From JAAYBF01 sp963716445 (lineage in GTDB: Bacteria > Actinomycetota > Thermoleophilia > Solirubrobacterales > Thermoleophilaceae), in assembly GCA_963716445.1 (NCBI GenBank), contig OY970313.1, positions 496,001-560,000 of the forward strand: a stretch of 64,000 nucleotides of DNA. The letters run 5' to 3'. The position numbers were made by a program, and so were the translations under genes. Below the pieces are notes generated by a model, which did no database searches, was not told the origin of the DNA, and saw only the letters and a list, made by a program, of their open reading frames with translations. Below, one piece after another: positions 25,327 through 34,995 of this stretch. Each line of letters starts with the position of its first letter. The first letter of the stretch is position 1.

Positions 25327-26391
25327 GTGCGGACGCTGACGCGCAAGGAGCTGACGGTCGCGCTGGCGGCGCGGCAGATGCTGATCGAGCGGCAGGCGCT
25401 GGCGCCCGCGGAGGCGATTCGCCGACTGACGCCGCTGCAGGGCCAGGACTCGCCCGCGCCGTACATCGCGCTCGCCGCGCGCGTCGAGGGCTTCGCGCGC
25501 GCGGCGCTGGAGCAGGCGATCGACTCGCGCGAGGTCGTCAAGACGACGCTCATGCGGCTCACGCTCCACCTCGCCGCCGCCGAGGAGTACCCCGCCTATC
25601 AGCAGCTCGCGCGTCAGGCGCGGATGCGGGCCTGGCGCAAGACCTACGCGCACCTCGACGAGCGGCGGGTGACGGCCGAGCTCGGCGCCTGGCTCGCCGA
25701 GCCACGGACGAACGACGAGATCCGCAAGCGGGTCTGCCGCTACGAGGGGGTGAAGGACGACGCCTGGACGTCGGTGTCCTTCGCCCGCACGGTCCTGCCA
25801 CTCGTGCAGCTTCCGCCGGCAGGGTTCTGGCGCGACCGCCGGCGACCGAGCTTCGTCCTCGACCCGCGGCCGCTGCCCGAGCCCGCCGAGGCCGCCGCGC
25901 TCGTGCTGCGTCGCTACCTGGCCGCCTTCGGCCCCGCCAGTCGCCGTGACGTCGCCGCCTGGGCCGGCGTCGCGCAGCGTGACTTCGCGGAGGCCTGGGA
26001 GCGTTTGCCGACCGTGTCCTTCCGCGACGAGCAGGGCGTCGAGCTGCTCGACCTACCCGACCAGCCGCTCCCGCCCGCGTCGACGCGGCTGCCGCCGCGG
26101 CTGCTGGCGCGGTGGGACCAGGCGCTGCTCGCCTACGCCGACCGCGAGCGGATCGTCCCGGCCGAGGTCCAGCCGCTGAACCTCACGCTCAGGGGAGACC
26201 AGACCGTGACCGTCGACGGTCGTGTTGCGGCGAGCTGGCGGCTCGAGCGCGGACGCGACGCCGCGAAGCTGACCATCGCGCCGCACGTCGAGATCCGCCG
26301 GTCGGCCCGTTCGGCGCTCAAGGCCGAGGCCAAGCGCACGGCGCGCTTCGTCGAGCCGGACGCTCGCAGCGTCGACGTCGCCGGTCTCTAG
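25327..26391 (+). CDS. AlkZ-like winged-helix (HTH_42) protein, possible DNA glycosylase
   Basis: GTG start 25327; 354 residues, the usual length of the HTH_42 (DUF1006) family. Marks of the family are IRRLTPLQGQDSPAPYIAL near the N-terminus, TLMRLTLHLAAAEEYPAY, and later LAAFGPASRRDVAAWAGV. Characterised members such as AlkZ are glycosylases that unhook interstrand DNA crosslinks through a QxQ or QxD motif; the N-terminal LQGQD here matches this position. Many members guard a producer against its own DNA-damaging product, but no biosynthetic cluster is visible nearby. Followed 23 bases later by a family 1 hairpin. Confidence 0.75.
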   Translation: MRTLTRKELTVALAARQMLIERQALAPAEAIRRLTPLQGQDSPAPYIALAARVEGFARAALEQAIDSREVVKTTLMRLTLHLAAAEEYPAYQQLARQARMRAWRKTYAHLDERRVTAELGAWLAEPRTNDEIRKRVCRYEGVKDDAWTSVSFARTVLPLVQLPPAGFWRDRRRPSFVLDPRPLPEPAEAAALVLRRYLAAFGPASRRDVAAWAGVAQRDFAEAWERLPTVSFRDEQGVELLDLPDQPLPPASTRLPPRLLARWDQALLAYADRERIVPAEVQPLNLTLRGDQTVTVDGRVAASWRLERGRDAAKLTIAPHVEIRRSARSALKAEAKRTARFVEPDARSVDVAGL

Positions 26392-26414
26392 CTCAGAGCC
26401 CTCCCTCCGAGAAC

Positions 26415-26458
26415 GAGTGGAAGATTGACTGGGATATAGCCCAGCCAATCTTCCACTC
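26415..26458. repeat. Dispersed hairpin family 1, copy C
   Basis: GAGTGGAAGATTGACTGGG (26415-26433) pairs with the arm ending at 26458, with a single mismatch in the arm (GCCAATC where copy A has GTCAATC) and a four- to five-base A/T loop. It lies between two genes in tandem, upstream of ettA. It is preceded by CCCTCCGAGAACGA, a flank that is also found before copy H. Confidence 0.8.
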
Positions 26459-26517
26459 GTCCAGGAAATCGACGGCGCTCGATTTTTTCCAGCGGCTGGC
26501 TAGCCTCGTAGCTCGCC

Positions 26518-28170
<1,653 letters not shown>

Positions 28171-28203
28171 CGAAGGGCGCGGCTCACACATCGACGGGAG
28201 GGG

Positions 28204-29341
28204 ATGATGTCAGGAATTTTCTTGAGGCAAGGCGATGAGCTCGTAGCGATGGTGGAGGCGCCGTACGAGCAGGAGGCGGTTCTGCAGGAGCTGCTCCAGC
28301 GGTACCCGGCGTTATTGGCTGGTCACGATGGGGCTGGAGCGAATGACGGCTGGCTTCTCGTACGCAGAGAGGCGAGCCTGATTCTCGGCGAGGCGAGGGG
28401 GCCGCGCGGGATGCTGGATCACCTCTTCGTCGATGCGACCGGGGTGCCGACGCTCGTCGAGGTGAAGCGAAGCTCGGACAGTCGCATCCGCCGGGAGGTC
28501 GTCGGGCAGATGCTCGACTATGCCGCCAACGCGCTGACGAATTGGAGGGACGACGAGCTTCGCCGGCTGTTCGAGGATCGCTGCGCCGTCGATGGTCTCG
28601 ACCCGGACGAGCAGGTCCGTAGCGCCTTCGAGGACGTCACCGACGTCGACAAGTTCTGGTCCACGGTGCGGACGAGCATCGAGGCCAAGCGGCTGAGACT
28701 CGTCTTCGTAGCCGACGCGATCCCGCCCGAGCTGCGGCGCATCGTCGAGTACCTCAACGAGCAGATGACGCAAACCGAGGTCCTTGCGATCGAGGTGAAG
28801 CAGTACCGCGATTCCAGTGGCGCTCACGAGACGCTGGTCCCTCGCTTGGTGGGGGATACGGAGGCAGCGCGCCAGGTGAAGGGAAGCTCGGCGGCGCGTC
28901 GCTGGGGATCGGCAGTCGATTCTCGACACGCTGGAGCAGCGTGGGGGCGAGGAGATCGCCGACGTGGCACGCCGAATCTTCGAGTGGGTCGATGCTCGCG
29001 GTGACCTTCGCGAGTACTTCGGCGCGGGCTCGAAAGACGGCTCTTTCCAGGCTGGCTGGGAGAAGCCGCGCTACCTCTGGCCGTTCGTGCTCTACACCTA
29101 TGGGCGGATCGAGATTCAGTTTCAGCACATCGCCAAGCGGCCGCCGTTCGACGATGCAGGCCTCCGCGAACAGCTGCGTTCGAAGCTCGCCGCGATCCCC
29201 GGTGCGCATCTGCCGCCGACCGTGGAGGCGAAGCGCCCGAGCATCGGATTGGCCGACCTGCGAGCGCCGGAGTCGCTGCGGATCTTCACCGACGCGATGG
29301 ACTGGGCGTTCGCCCAGGCCGCTGGTCAGTCGACCGGCTGA
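28204..29341 (+). pseudogene. PD-(D/E)xK nuclease-like protein, broken by one frameshift
   Basis: The first frame (from ATG 28204) codes about 233 sensible residues, including MLDHLFVDATGVPTLVEVKR, a PD-(D/E)xK nuclease core (D, then EVK). At the GGGG run 28904-28907 the sense moves to another frame: deleting one G joins ...ARRW to DRQSILDTLEQRGGEEIADV and continues to the stop at 29339-29341 (YLWPFVLYTYGRIEIQFQHI). The full product would be about 378 residues. Either the gene is dead, or the extra G is a sequencing error, or slippage restores the frame. Codon choice here is less GC-biased than in neighbours (for example GCGTTATTGGCTGGT near 28310), a hint of acquisition. Restriction or defence role is possible but not shown. 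Confidence 0.75.
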
Positions 29342-29446
29342 CCGTTCGCCGTCAGCACGTCGAGGGCGCCGTCGCTCGTCCGGCCGTGGCCCGCCAGCCG
29401 GCCGCCGGTGACGGTCGCCTCGGCGGTGTAGAGAACCCTTCGTCAT
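29326..29446 (-). pseudogene. ohr: Remnant of an organic hydroperoxide resistance gene (ohr/OsmC family)
   Basis: Minus-strand ATG at 29446 overlaps the stop of the aldo/keto reductase as ATGA. After ATG-ACG-AAG one surplus G shifts the frame; beyond it the text reads VLYTAEATVTGGRLAGHGR then TSDGALDV, the N-terminus of Ohr proteins. It then ends after about 37 residues instead of 140, so the cysteine-bearing catalytic part is gone. Its stop at 29326-29328 lies inside the 3' end of the opposite nuclease gene. Reading as a dead gene fragment is well supported. Confidence 0.6.
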
Positions 29447-30462
29447 CGGCGCAGCTCCTCGGGCCGCAGAGCGGGGTTCTGCCAGCCGGCGTCGACCGGG
29501 TTGACGGTGTGCCCCGGCGAGACGATCTCGTCGATGCGGTCGAGGACTTCGGGGCTCAGCTCGACGTCGGCGGCGCCGAGCTGGGACTCGAGCTGGTCCA
29601 TCGTGCGCGGGCCGATGATCGCGGCGGTCACGGCGGGGTGGTCGATCACGAAGGCGATCGCCAGCTCGATCAGCGACATCCCGGCCTCCTCGGCGACCCC
29701 CGCGAGCGCATCGGCGGCCTCGAGCTTTGCCTGGTTGGCGGGATTCGACAGGTCGTAGCGCGCCGGCAGGCGCCGGGCGCGCGTCGAGTCCGGCGCGTCG
29801 GCGCCCTTGCGCCACCTGCCGCTGAGCCAGCCGCCGGCGAGCGGCGACCAGGGGATGACGCCCATGCCGTGCTCGCGGCAGATCGGCAGCACGTCGGCCT
29901 CTATGCCGCGCACCAGCAGCGAGTAGGGCGGCTGCTCGCAGACGTAGCGCTGAAGGCCGCGCTCGCGCGCCACCCACTGGGCCTCGACGATCTGCGCCGC
30001 CGGATAGGTCGAGGAGCCGGCGTAGCGGATCTTGCCCTGCGCGATCAGGTCGCTCAGCGCGCCGAGCGTCTCCTCGTGATCGGTGTGCCGGTCCCAGCGG
30101 TGCACCTGGTAGAGGTCGATCCAGTCGGTGCCGAGCCGGCGCAGCGACGCCTCCACCTCGCGGAAGATCCAGCGGCGCGAGTTGCCGGCCTGGTTGGGGT
30201 CGTCGCCCATCGTGCCGTGGAACTTGGTCGCCAGCACGACGTCGTCGCGCCGCCCGCGCAGCGCCTTGCCGACGATCTCCTCCGACTCGCCGCGCGAGTA
30301 GACGTCGGCGCTGTCGACGAAGTTGATCCCCGCGTCGAGCGCCGCGTGGATGATCCGGACCGACTCGTCGTGGTCCTCGTTCCCCCACGCGCCGAACATC
30401 ATCGTCCCGAGGCAGAGCGGACTCACGTGAACGCCGGTGCGGCCGAGCGTGCGGTGGTTCAT
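29443..30462 (-). CDS. Aldo/keto reductase
   Basis: Length 339 residues. The barrel carries all catalytic residues: Asp in NFVDSADVYSRGESEE, Tyr in the same stretch, Lys in DVVLATKFHG and His in DLYQVHRWD. The C-terminal NADPH site reads AAIIGPRTMDQLESQL. It belongs to the YajO/Tas-like group that reduces aldehydes and ketones with NADPH. Immediately after its stop comes an ohr remnant in ATGA overlap, so this was once the first gene of an oxidative-stress operon. Cytoplasmic, monomer expected. Confidence 0.9.
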   Translation of the reverse strand: MNHRTLGRTGVHVSPLCLGTMMFGAWGNEDHDESVRIIHAALDAGINFVDSADVYSRGESEEIVGKALRGRRDDVVLATKFHGTMGDDPNQAGNSRRWIFREVEASLRRLGTDWIDLYQVHRWDRHTDHEETLGALSDLIAQGKIRYAGSSTYPAAQIVEAQWVARERGLQRYVCEQPPYSLLVRGIEADVLPICREHGMGVIPWSPLAGGWLSGRWRKGADAPDSTRARRLPARYDLSNPANQAKLEAADALAGVAEEAGMSLIELAIAFVIDHPAVTAAIIGPRTMDQLESQLGAADVELSPEVLDRIDEIVSPGHTVNPVDAGWQNPALRPEELRR

Positions 30463-30556
30463 GCAGGCGATGCTAATCGTGTCCCCGAAGCGCCGGCCCG
30501 CCTGGGGATTCGGGCACGGGCAAGCGGAACGCCCGCCCGCCAGTCAGGATGTAGGC

Positions 30557-31195
30557 ATGCCCACGCCGCCTGCCTCGCGCAGCATCAAGATCGACCAGGA
30601 CGAGCGCGGGGGCTGGTCCTCGGATCGCCCGCGCCGCGACGGCGCCCCTCCGCGGCCCGCCGACCTGTCGGTTCGCTGCCGCGTGCTGCGCCCGTCAGAG
30701 CTGCTGCGCTACTCGCCGGGCAGCCTGCTGCTGATCGTCTCGCCCGTTCCCGCCGAGGGCGAGCGCTTCGCCCAGCGGCTGATCGAGGACCGCAGCGCGC
30801 TGCTGTCGCTCGCCAAGGTCCGCGGGCTGCTCGCCGGTCGGGTGGAGGACGAGGAGGTCGAGGCGCGCGCCGCCCAGCTGCTCGACGCCGCCGTGCTCAA
30901 GCGGCTCGAGGCGAACGAGAGCGTCGTGGTCGCGGTCGAGGGGCTCGACGCCGAGACGCGCGAGCGCTACGTGCGGCCGGCTTCCGGCCAGAAGCGGCCC
31001 TGTCACATCGTCCTGATCGAGGCCGCTCGCGAGCAGGTCGCCGAGGAGGACCGGCCCGCGCTCAACAAGCTGCGCAAGGCGCTCGAGGCGGGCGACCTCG
31101 GCGCCGAGGGCTTCAACACGGCGCTACGGCTCGGCCCCGGCTCTATGGCCGACGTCAAGCGGATCGTCTTCCGCTCCCCACCGCGCGACGACTGA
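30557..31195 (+). CDS. Degenerate polynucleotide-kinase-like protein lacking Walker A
   Basis: ATG 30557 chosen (212 residues); upstream sequence is antisense to the reductase start. The order of conserved hydrophobic strands matches bacterial Pnkp-type kinases: SLLLIVSPVPAEGERFAQRL sits where these enzymes have GPSGSGKST, RSALLSLAKVRGLLAGRVED where they have the substrate-binding SSDxxR region, and SVVVAVEGLDAETRERY where they have VVDATN. The lysine-bearing P-loop is replaced by SPVPAEGE, so ATP cleavage is unlikely. Residues 1-40 are disordered. It may be an inactive regulatory relative; this identification is by pattern only. Confidence 0.45.
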   Translation: MPTPPASRSIKIDQDERGGWSSDRPRRDGAPPRPADLSVRCRVLRPSELLRYSPGSLLLIVSPVPAEGERFAQRLIEDRSALLSLAKVRGLLAGRVEDEEVEARAAQLLDAAVLKRLEANESVVVAVEGLDAETRERYVRPASGQKRPCHIVLIEAAREQVAEEDRPALNKLRKALEAGDLGAEGFNTALRLGPGSMADVKRIVFRSPPRDD

Positions 31196-31204
31196 CCTGC
31201 CAAG

Positions 31205-31238
31205 CCGGAGGTCGCAGGTTCGAATCCTGCCGGGGGCG
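31205..31238 (+). tRNA. 3' fragment of a tRNA (T arm and acceptor strand only)
   Basis: AGGTC, then stem GCAGG (31214-31218), loop TTCGAAT (31219-31225), stem CCTGC (31226-31230) and CGGGGGC (31231-31237) make a perfect T arm plus the 3' acceptor strand. The matching 5' strand GCCCCCG and D arm are not found upstream, where the kinase-like gene ends at 31195. So this is a truncated tRNA, the piece often left at attachment sites of integrated elements. It is not a functional tRNA gene. Confidence 0.5.
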
Positions 31239-31298
31239 CGCTAACATCGCTCCGGCTTGGCAGGCTGGAGCCGGTTTTGGCCGGCACTGAGCTACGAG

Positions 31299-31325
31299 CG
31301 AAGCCCGCGCAACGCGCGGGCTTCG
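31299..31325. terminator. Strong hairpin terminator between tRNA fragment and gloA
   Basis: CGAAGCCCGCG (31299-31309) pairs perfectly with CGCGGGCTTCG (31315-31325), and one more C-G pair narrows the loop to three bases. It lies just after the end of gloA on the minus strand (31331) and is followed by TGCTTCT on the plus strand. Confidence 0.75.
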
Positions 31326-31330
31326 TGCTT

Positions 31331-31717
31331 CTAAGCGGGCGACCTCTCAACCATCTCGATTCGATAACCGTCCGGGTCGCGGACGAAGCAGATCCGCGAG
31401 CCGGTGGTGCGGCCGCCGGGGCGGTAGGGCGGCTTCTCCGGCTCGATGCCGTCGGCCGCGAGGCGCTCGAGCTTGTCCTCGAGGTCCTCGACGGCGATCG
31501 CGATGTGGTTGTAGCCGGTGCCGAGCTCGTAGGAGTCGACGCCGTGGTTGTAGGTCAGCTCGAGTCGGGGGTCCTCGCCGGGCAGCCCCATGAAGACGTT
31601 GATCGCCTCGTCGCCGATCGGCATTCGCGCCCGCTCCTCGAAGCCGAGCCTCTCGTAGAAGGCGACCGAGCGGTCGATGTCGCCGATGCGGTAGCAGGTG
31701 TGGAGGTAGGCGGGCAT
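31331..31717 (-). CDS. gloA: Lactoylglutathione lyase (glyoxalase I)-like VOC protein
   Basis: At 128 residues this is the length of bacterial glyoxalase I. The metal ligands stand in place: His6 (LHTCYRIGDIDRSVAFYE), Glu in PRLELTYNHG, His in GYNHIAIAVEDL and Glu in GYRIEMVE. The N-terminal HTCYRIGDIDRSVAFYERLG is the GloA signature. It would isomerise the methylglyoxal-thiol adduct; since actinobacteria usually lack glutathione, mycothiol or another thiol is the likely co-substrate (inference). Monocistronic, with a hairpin on each side. Confidence 0.85.
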   Translation of the reverse strand: MPAYLHTCYRIGDIDRSVAFYERLGFEERARMPIGDEAINVFMGLPGEDPRLELTYNHGVDSYELGTGYNHIAIAVEDLEDKLERLAADGIEPEKPPYRPGGRTTGSRICFVRDPDGYRIEMVERSPA

Positions 31718-31755
31718 GGCTTCGAGGCTAGCGCCGAGCCGCCTCCCGAGGAGCG

Positions 31756-31799
31756 CTTGGACGTTTGACCGGCCTAGAGCCCAGTCAAACGTCCACTCG
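31756..31799. repeat. Dispersed hairpin family 1, copy D (compensated stem)
   Basis: TGGACGTTTGAC (31759-31770) pairs perfectly with GTCAAACGTCCA (31785-31796). Compared with copy A two pairs have changed on both arms together (A-T to C-G and A-T to T-A). It lies between the recQ stop and the gloA start on the minus strand. Confidence 0.8.
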
Positions 31800-31814
31800 T
31801 CCTTCGGCGCGGGG

Positions 31815-33980
31815 TCACTGCAGCGTCGCGAGCGCGAGCGGCACGATGGCTTGGGCGCCGGCCTTGCGCAGCTGGCCGCCGACCATCGCGAGCGTCCAGC
31901 CGGAGAGGCGACGGTCGTCGAGCAGGACGCCGACGCCTGATGGGGGAGCGCCGACGACCTTGAACGCGCCGCGCACGTTGGCCGCCTGCTGGACGGCGTT
32001 GGCCATGTCGCGCTGGGGTGGGCGGTCGCCGGTCCGGACGATCAGGTCGAGGTGCTGCACGCCGAGCTCGGTGGCCATCCGCTCGGCGAGGTCGGGAAGC
32101 ACGCCGCCGAGACTTGCGGACGGGACCGTCGTGATCCACGCGACCGGGGCGCCGGCGCCTCGAACGACGTCGGCGAGCGCCACGACGACCTCGTCGTCGA
32201 GGCGCCCGCCGCGCATGCCGCGGTCGATCGCCGGCCACCAGCCGCCGTCGCCGACGCGGGCGAGCGCCCAGCCCCGCTCGGTACGGGCGTCCTCCGGAAT
32301 CTTGCGCATCGCTCCCGTCGCCGCGTCCGGCGCCATCTTGCGCACCTCGAGCTCGAGCGGGCGCGAGCGCAGGTGGCGCTGGGCGAGCTCGACGAGCCGC
32401 GGGTCGGGCGGCTCGCCGAAGCGCGGCGCGGTGCAGACCGAGCAGCGGCCGCAGTCCTGGGGATCGGGGTCGTCGAGCTCCTCCTGCAGGACGCGCATCA
32501 GGCAGCGGCCGTCGGCGCCGTACGCGGCCATCGCCTCCTGCTCGCGCCGGCGCAGCGCGGTGACCTGCTCGTAGCGGGTCGAGTCGTACTTCCAATCGCT
32601 GCCGGGGACGGCGCGCCAGCGGGTGCCCGCGCGCGTGACGGCGCCCTCGACGTCGAGGATCTTCAGCATCGACTCGATCCGTCCCATGCCGATGTTGACC
32701 ACGGCCATCAGCTCGCGCGTGGTGCGGCCCTCGTCGCCGGCGGTCTCGAGCTCGTCAAGCACCGCCCGTACTCGCTCGCGCGCCGGGAACGCCTGCTCGA
32801 TGAAGAAGTCCTGGATCTTGCGGTCCTCGCCGCCGCGCAGCAGCACGACGTCGGCGTGGTCGACGCCGCGCCCGGCGCGGCCGACCTGCTGGTAGTAGGA
32901 GACCACCGAGCCCGGGGCCTGGAAGTGGATGACGAAGGTGAGGTCGGCCTTGTCGTAGCCCATCCCGAGCGCGCTGGTCGCGACGACCGCCTTGATCTCG
33001 TTGCGCAGCAACCGCTCCTCGGTGGCGATCCGCTGCTCGCTGTCCTGCTCGCCGCTGTAGGCGAGCGCGGGGACTTCGTTGGCCGTCAGGAAGGCGGCGA
33101 CCTGCTCGGCGTCGCGCTTGGTCAGCGTGTAGACGATCCCCGAGCCGTCGAGCCGCGGCAGGTGCTCGACGAGCCAGGCGAGCCGCTCCGCCGGGCGCGG
33201 CAGGTTGAGCGTCTCGAGCCGCAGGCTGGTGCGCGCGAGCGGACCGCGGTAGGAGCGCAGCGGCTCTCCGCCCGCGCCGGTCGCCGGGCCCGCTGTGGCC
33301 GGTACCTCGCCTCCCGCCGCTGTCTCGGAGGCCGCTGCCGCACCCTCTCCATCCCCGCCGGCCAGCTGCTCCAGCACGTCGCCCACCACACGGTCGTTCG
33401 CCGTAGCCGTCGTCCCGAGGACCGCCACCTCGGGCGCCAGCGCATCGAGCATGTCCTTGACGCGGCGGTAGTCGGGGCGGAAGTCGTGTCCCCAGTCGGA
33501 GATGCAGTGGGCCTCGTCGATCACGAGCAGCCCGACCGACGCCGCGAACAGCGGCAGCATGTCGTCCCGGAAGCGCGGGTTGTTGAGCCGCTCGGGGCTG
33601 ATCAGCAGCAGGTCGACGGTGCCGTCGGCGAGCATCGCGCGCACGCCGTCCCACTCTTCGCGGTTGGTGCTGTTGATCGTGTGGGCGCGCAGGCCGAGCC
33701 GCTCCGCGGCGGCGATCTGGTTGCGCATCAGCGCGAGCAGCGGGCTGACGATCAGCGTCGGCCCGGCGCCCGCCTCGCGCAGCAGCGCGGTCGCGACGAA
33801 GTAGACGGCGGACTTGCCCCAGCCGGTCCGCTGCACGCAGAGCACGCGCGCGCGGTCGACGACGACGTCGCGGATCGCCTCGAGCTGGTCGGGACGGAAC
33901 TCCGCCGCAGGGTCCCCCGTGAGCGCACGGAGGCGGTCGAGCGCGCCGGTCTCGAAGGTCTCTGGGACGGTCGTGGTCAC
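31815..33980 (-). CDS. recQ: RecQ-family DNA helicase with C-terminal phosphoribosyltransferase-like domain
   Basis: GTG start 33980; 721 residues. The helicase core has FRPDQLEAIRDVV (motif 0), QRTGWGKS (Walker A, with the Ala/Gly change usual in this group), VIDEAHCISDWGHDFRPDY (DEAH and aromatic loop), LGTTATA and QQVGRAGRG (motif VI). A Gly/Ala-rich insert of about 35 residues (AAAASETAAGGEVPATAGPA) splits the two lobes. A zinc-binding Cys cluster follows (CLMRVLQEEL, then CGRCSVC). The last 150 residues end VGVLLDDRRLSGWTLA, the PRPP-loop pattern of type I phosphoribosyltransferases. Such fused tails are known in actinobacterial RecQ proteins; their role is unclear. Confidence 0.9.
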   Translation of the reverse strand: MTTTVPETFETGALDRLRALTGDPAAEFRPDQLEAIRDVVVDRARVLCVQRTGWGKSAVYFVATALLREAGAGPTLIVSPLLALMRNQIAAAERLGLRAHTINSTNREEWDGVRAMLADGTVDLLLISPERLNNPRFRDDMLPLFAASVGLLVIDEAHCISDWGHDFRPDYRRVKDMLDALAPEVAVLGTTATANDRVVGDVLEQLAGGDGEGAAAASETAAGGEVPATAGPATGAGGEPLRSYRGPLARTSLRLETLNLPRPAERLAWLVEHLPRLDGSGIVYTLTKRDAEQVAAFLTANEVPALAYSGEQDSEQRIATEERLLRNEIKAVVATSALGMGYDKADLTFVIHFQAPGSVVSYYQQVGRAGRGVDHADVVLLRGGEDRKIQDFFIEQAFPARERVRAVLDELETAGDEGRTTRELMAVVNIGMGRIESMLKILDVEGAVTRAGTRWRAVPGSDWKYDSTRYEQVTALRRREQEAMAAYGADGRCLMRVLQEELDDPDPQDCGRCSVCTAPRFGEPPDPRLVELAQRHLRSRPLELEVRKMAPDAATGAMRKIPEDARTERGWALARVGDGGWWPAIDRGMRGGRLDDEVVVALADVVRGAGAPVAWITTVPSASLGGVLPDLAERMATELGVQHLDLIVRTGDRPPQRDMANAVQQAANVRGAFKVVGAPPSGVGVLLDDRRLSGWTLAMVGGQLRKAGAQAIVPLALATLQ

Positions 33981-34029
33981 CGGGCCATCGTGGCAGCCGG
34001 GCCGCCGGTCGTCGCCGGACGCGTCGATC

Positions 34030-34887
34030 TCAGGGCTGAGCGAGCGCGGGTTGTGACACCCGTGCGTCGATCCAGCCGGCGACGTCGGCGAGAACGCGCT
34101 CGCGCTCCGGCTCGTTGAGCAGCTCGTGGTAGAGGCCGTCGTAGCTGAGCCGGGTCAAGTCCTCGGAACCGGCGCGCTCCTCGACGAGCGCGCTGCCCGC
34201 CGGGTCGACCAGACGGTCGCCGCTGCCGGACATCGTGAGGATCGGCAGGCGGAGCTCCGGCAACCGGTCGGGAAGGCCGAAGACGGCCCGCGCGAGCTCG
34301 CCGATCGTCCGGGCGGGGAGGCGGCCGCGGTGGTTGAGCGGATCGTCGTCGTAGGCGCGGACGACCTCGGGATCGCGACTGACCGTGGCGCCGTCGATCT
34401 TGTAGACGGGCAGGCGCGGCGCGACCGCGGACAGGACACGGCTCACCGCTCGGGTCGCCGGGTTGGCCTCCAGAACGGCGAGCGGCGACGACAGCACGAG
34501 CCCGGTCAGCTCGTCCTGGTAGCGCAGCGCGTAACAGAGAGCGATCAGCCCGCCCATGCTGTGGCCGAGCAGGACCAGCGGCGCGGACGGGTGCCGCTCG
34601 GCGGCGAGCTCGCTCAGCTCGTGAAGGTCGGCGACGGCATTGTCGAGCCGGTCGACGTAGGCGCGCGGCCCGTCCGAGCGCCCATGACCCCGATGGTCGA
34701 TCGCATAGACCGCGTGGCTGCGCTCGCTGAGCTGCTCGGCGGTCCACGCATAGCGCCCGCCGTGCTCGGCGCCGCCGTGCGCGATCAGGACAACGGCGCG
34801 CGGCTCTCCCTCCGGCAGCCACGCCTGCCAGTAGATCTCCAACTCGCCGGCCCCGCCGAACCTGCCCTCCTCGTGGCGCGCCCCCAT
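34030..34887 (-). CDS. Monoacylglycerol-lipase-like alpha/beta hydrolase
   Basis: Start at ATG 34887 (285 residues); a TTG four codons earlier is the only other choice. Hallmarks: VVLIAHGGAEHGGRYAW (oxyanion region), IDHRGHGRSDGPRAYVD, nucleophile Ser in LLGHSMGGLIAL, acid in SGSGDRLVDP and His in DGLYHELLNEP. The pattern HRGHGRSDG with LYHELLNE is that of monoglyceride lipases and lysophospholipases. No signal peptide, so it acts inside the cell on storage or membrane lipid fragments. Gap of 49 bases to the recQ start on the same strand, so co-transcription is possible. Confidence 0.87.
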   Translation of the reverse strand: MGARHEEGRFGGAGELEIYWQAWLPEGEPRAVVLIAHGGAEHGGRYAWTAEQLSERSHAVYAIDHRGHGRSDGPRAYVDRLDNAVADLHELSELAAERHPSAPLVLLGHSMGGLIALCYALRYQDELTGLVLSSPLAVLEANPATRAVSRVLSAVAPRLPVYKIDGATVSRDPEVVRAYDDDPLNHRGRLPARTIGELARAVFGLPDRLPELRLPILTMSGSGDRLVDPAGSALVEERAGSEDLTRLSYDGLYHELLNEPERERVLADVAGWIDARVSQPALAQP

Positions 34888-34995
34888 GTGAGGGATCAAA
34901 TCACGTGGGAGCTCGAACGGTTAGCCGCTCGGCGCCACGAGCGCCGTGGCGGTCGCGCTCGAAGCAGCCGTGCGGTTCGCTGCGACGATGGTGGG

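Noticed and set aside
31134..31238. Complete tRNA gene
   Set aside because: A possible 5' acceptor strand (GCCCC at 31134) lies inside the kinase-like gene and would make a 105-base molecule without D or anticodon arms.
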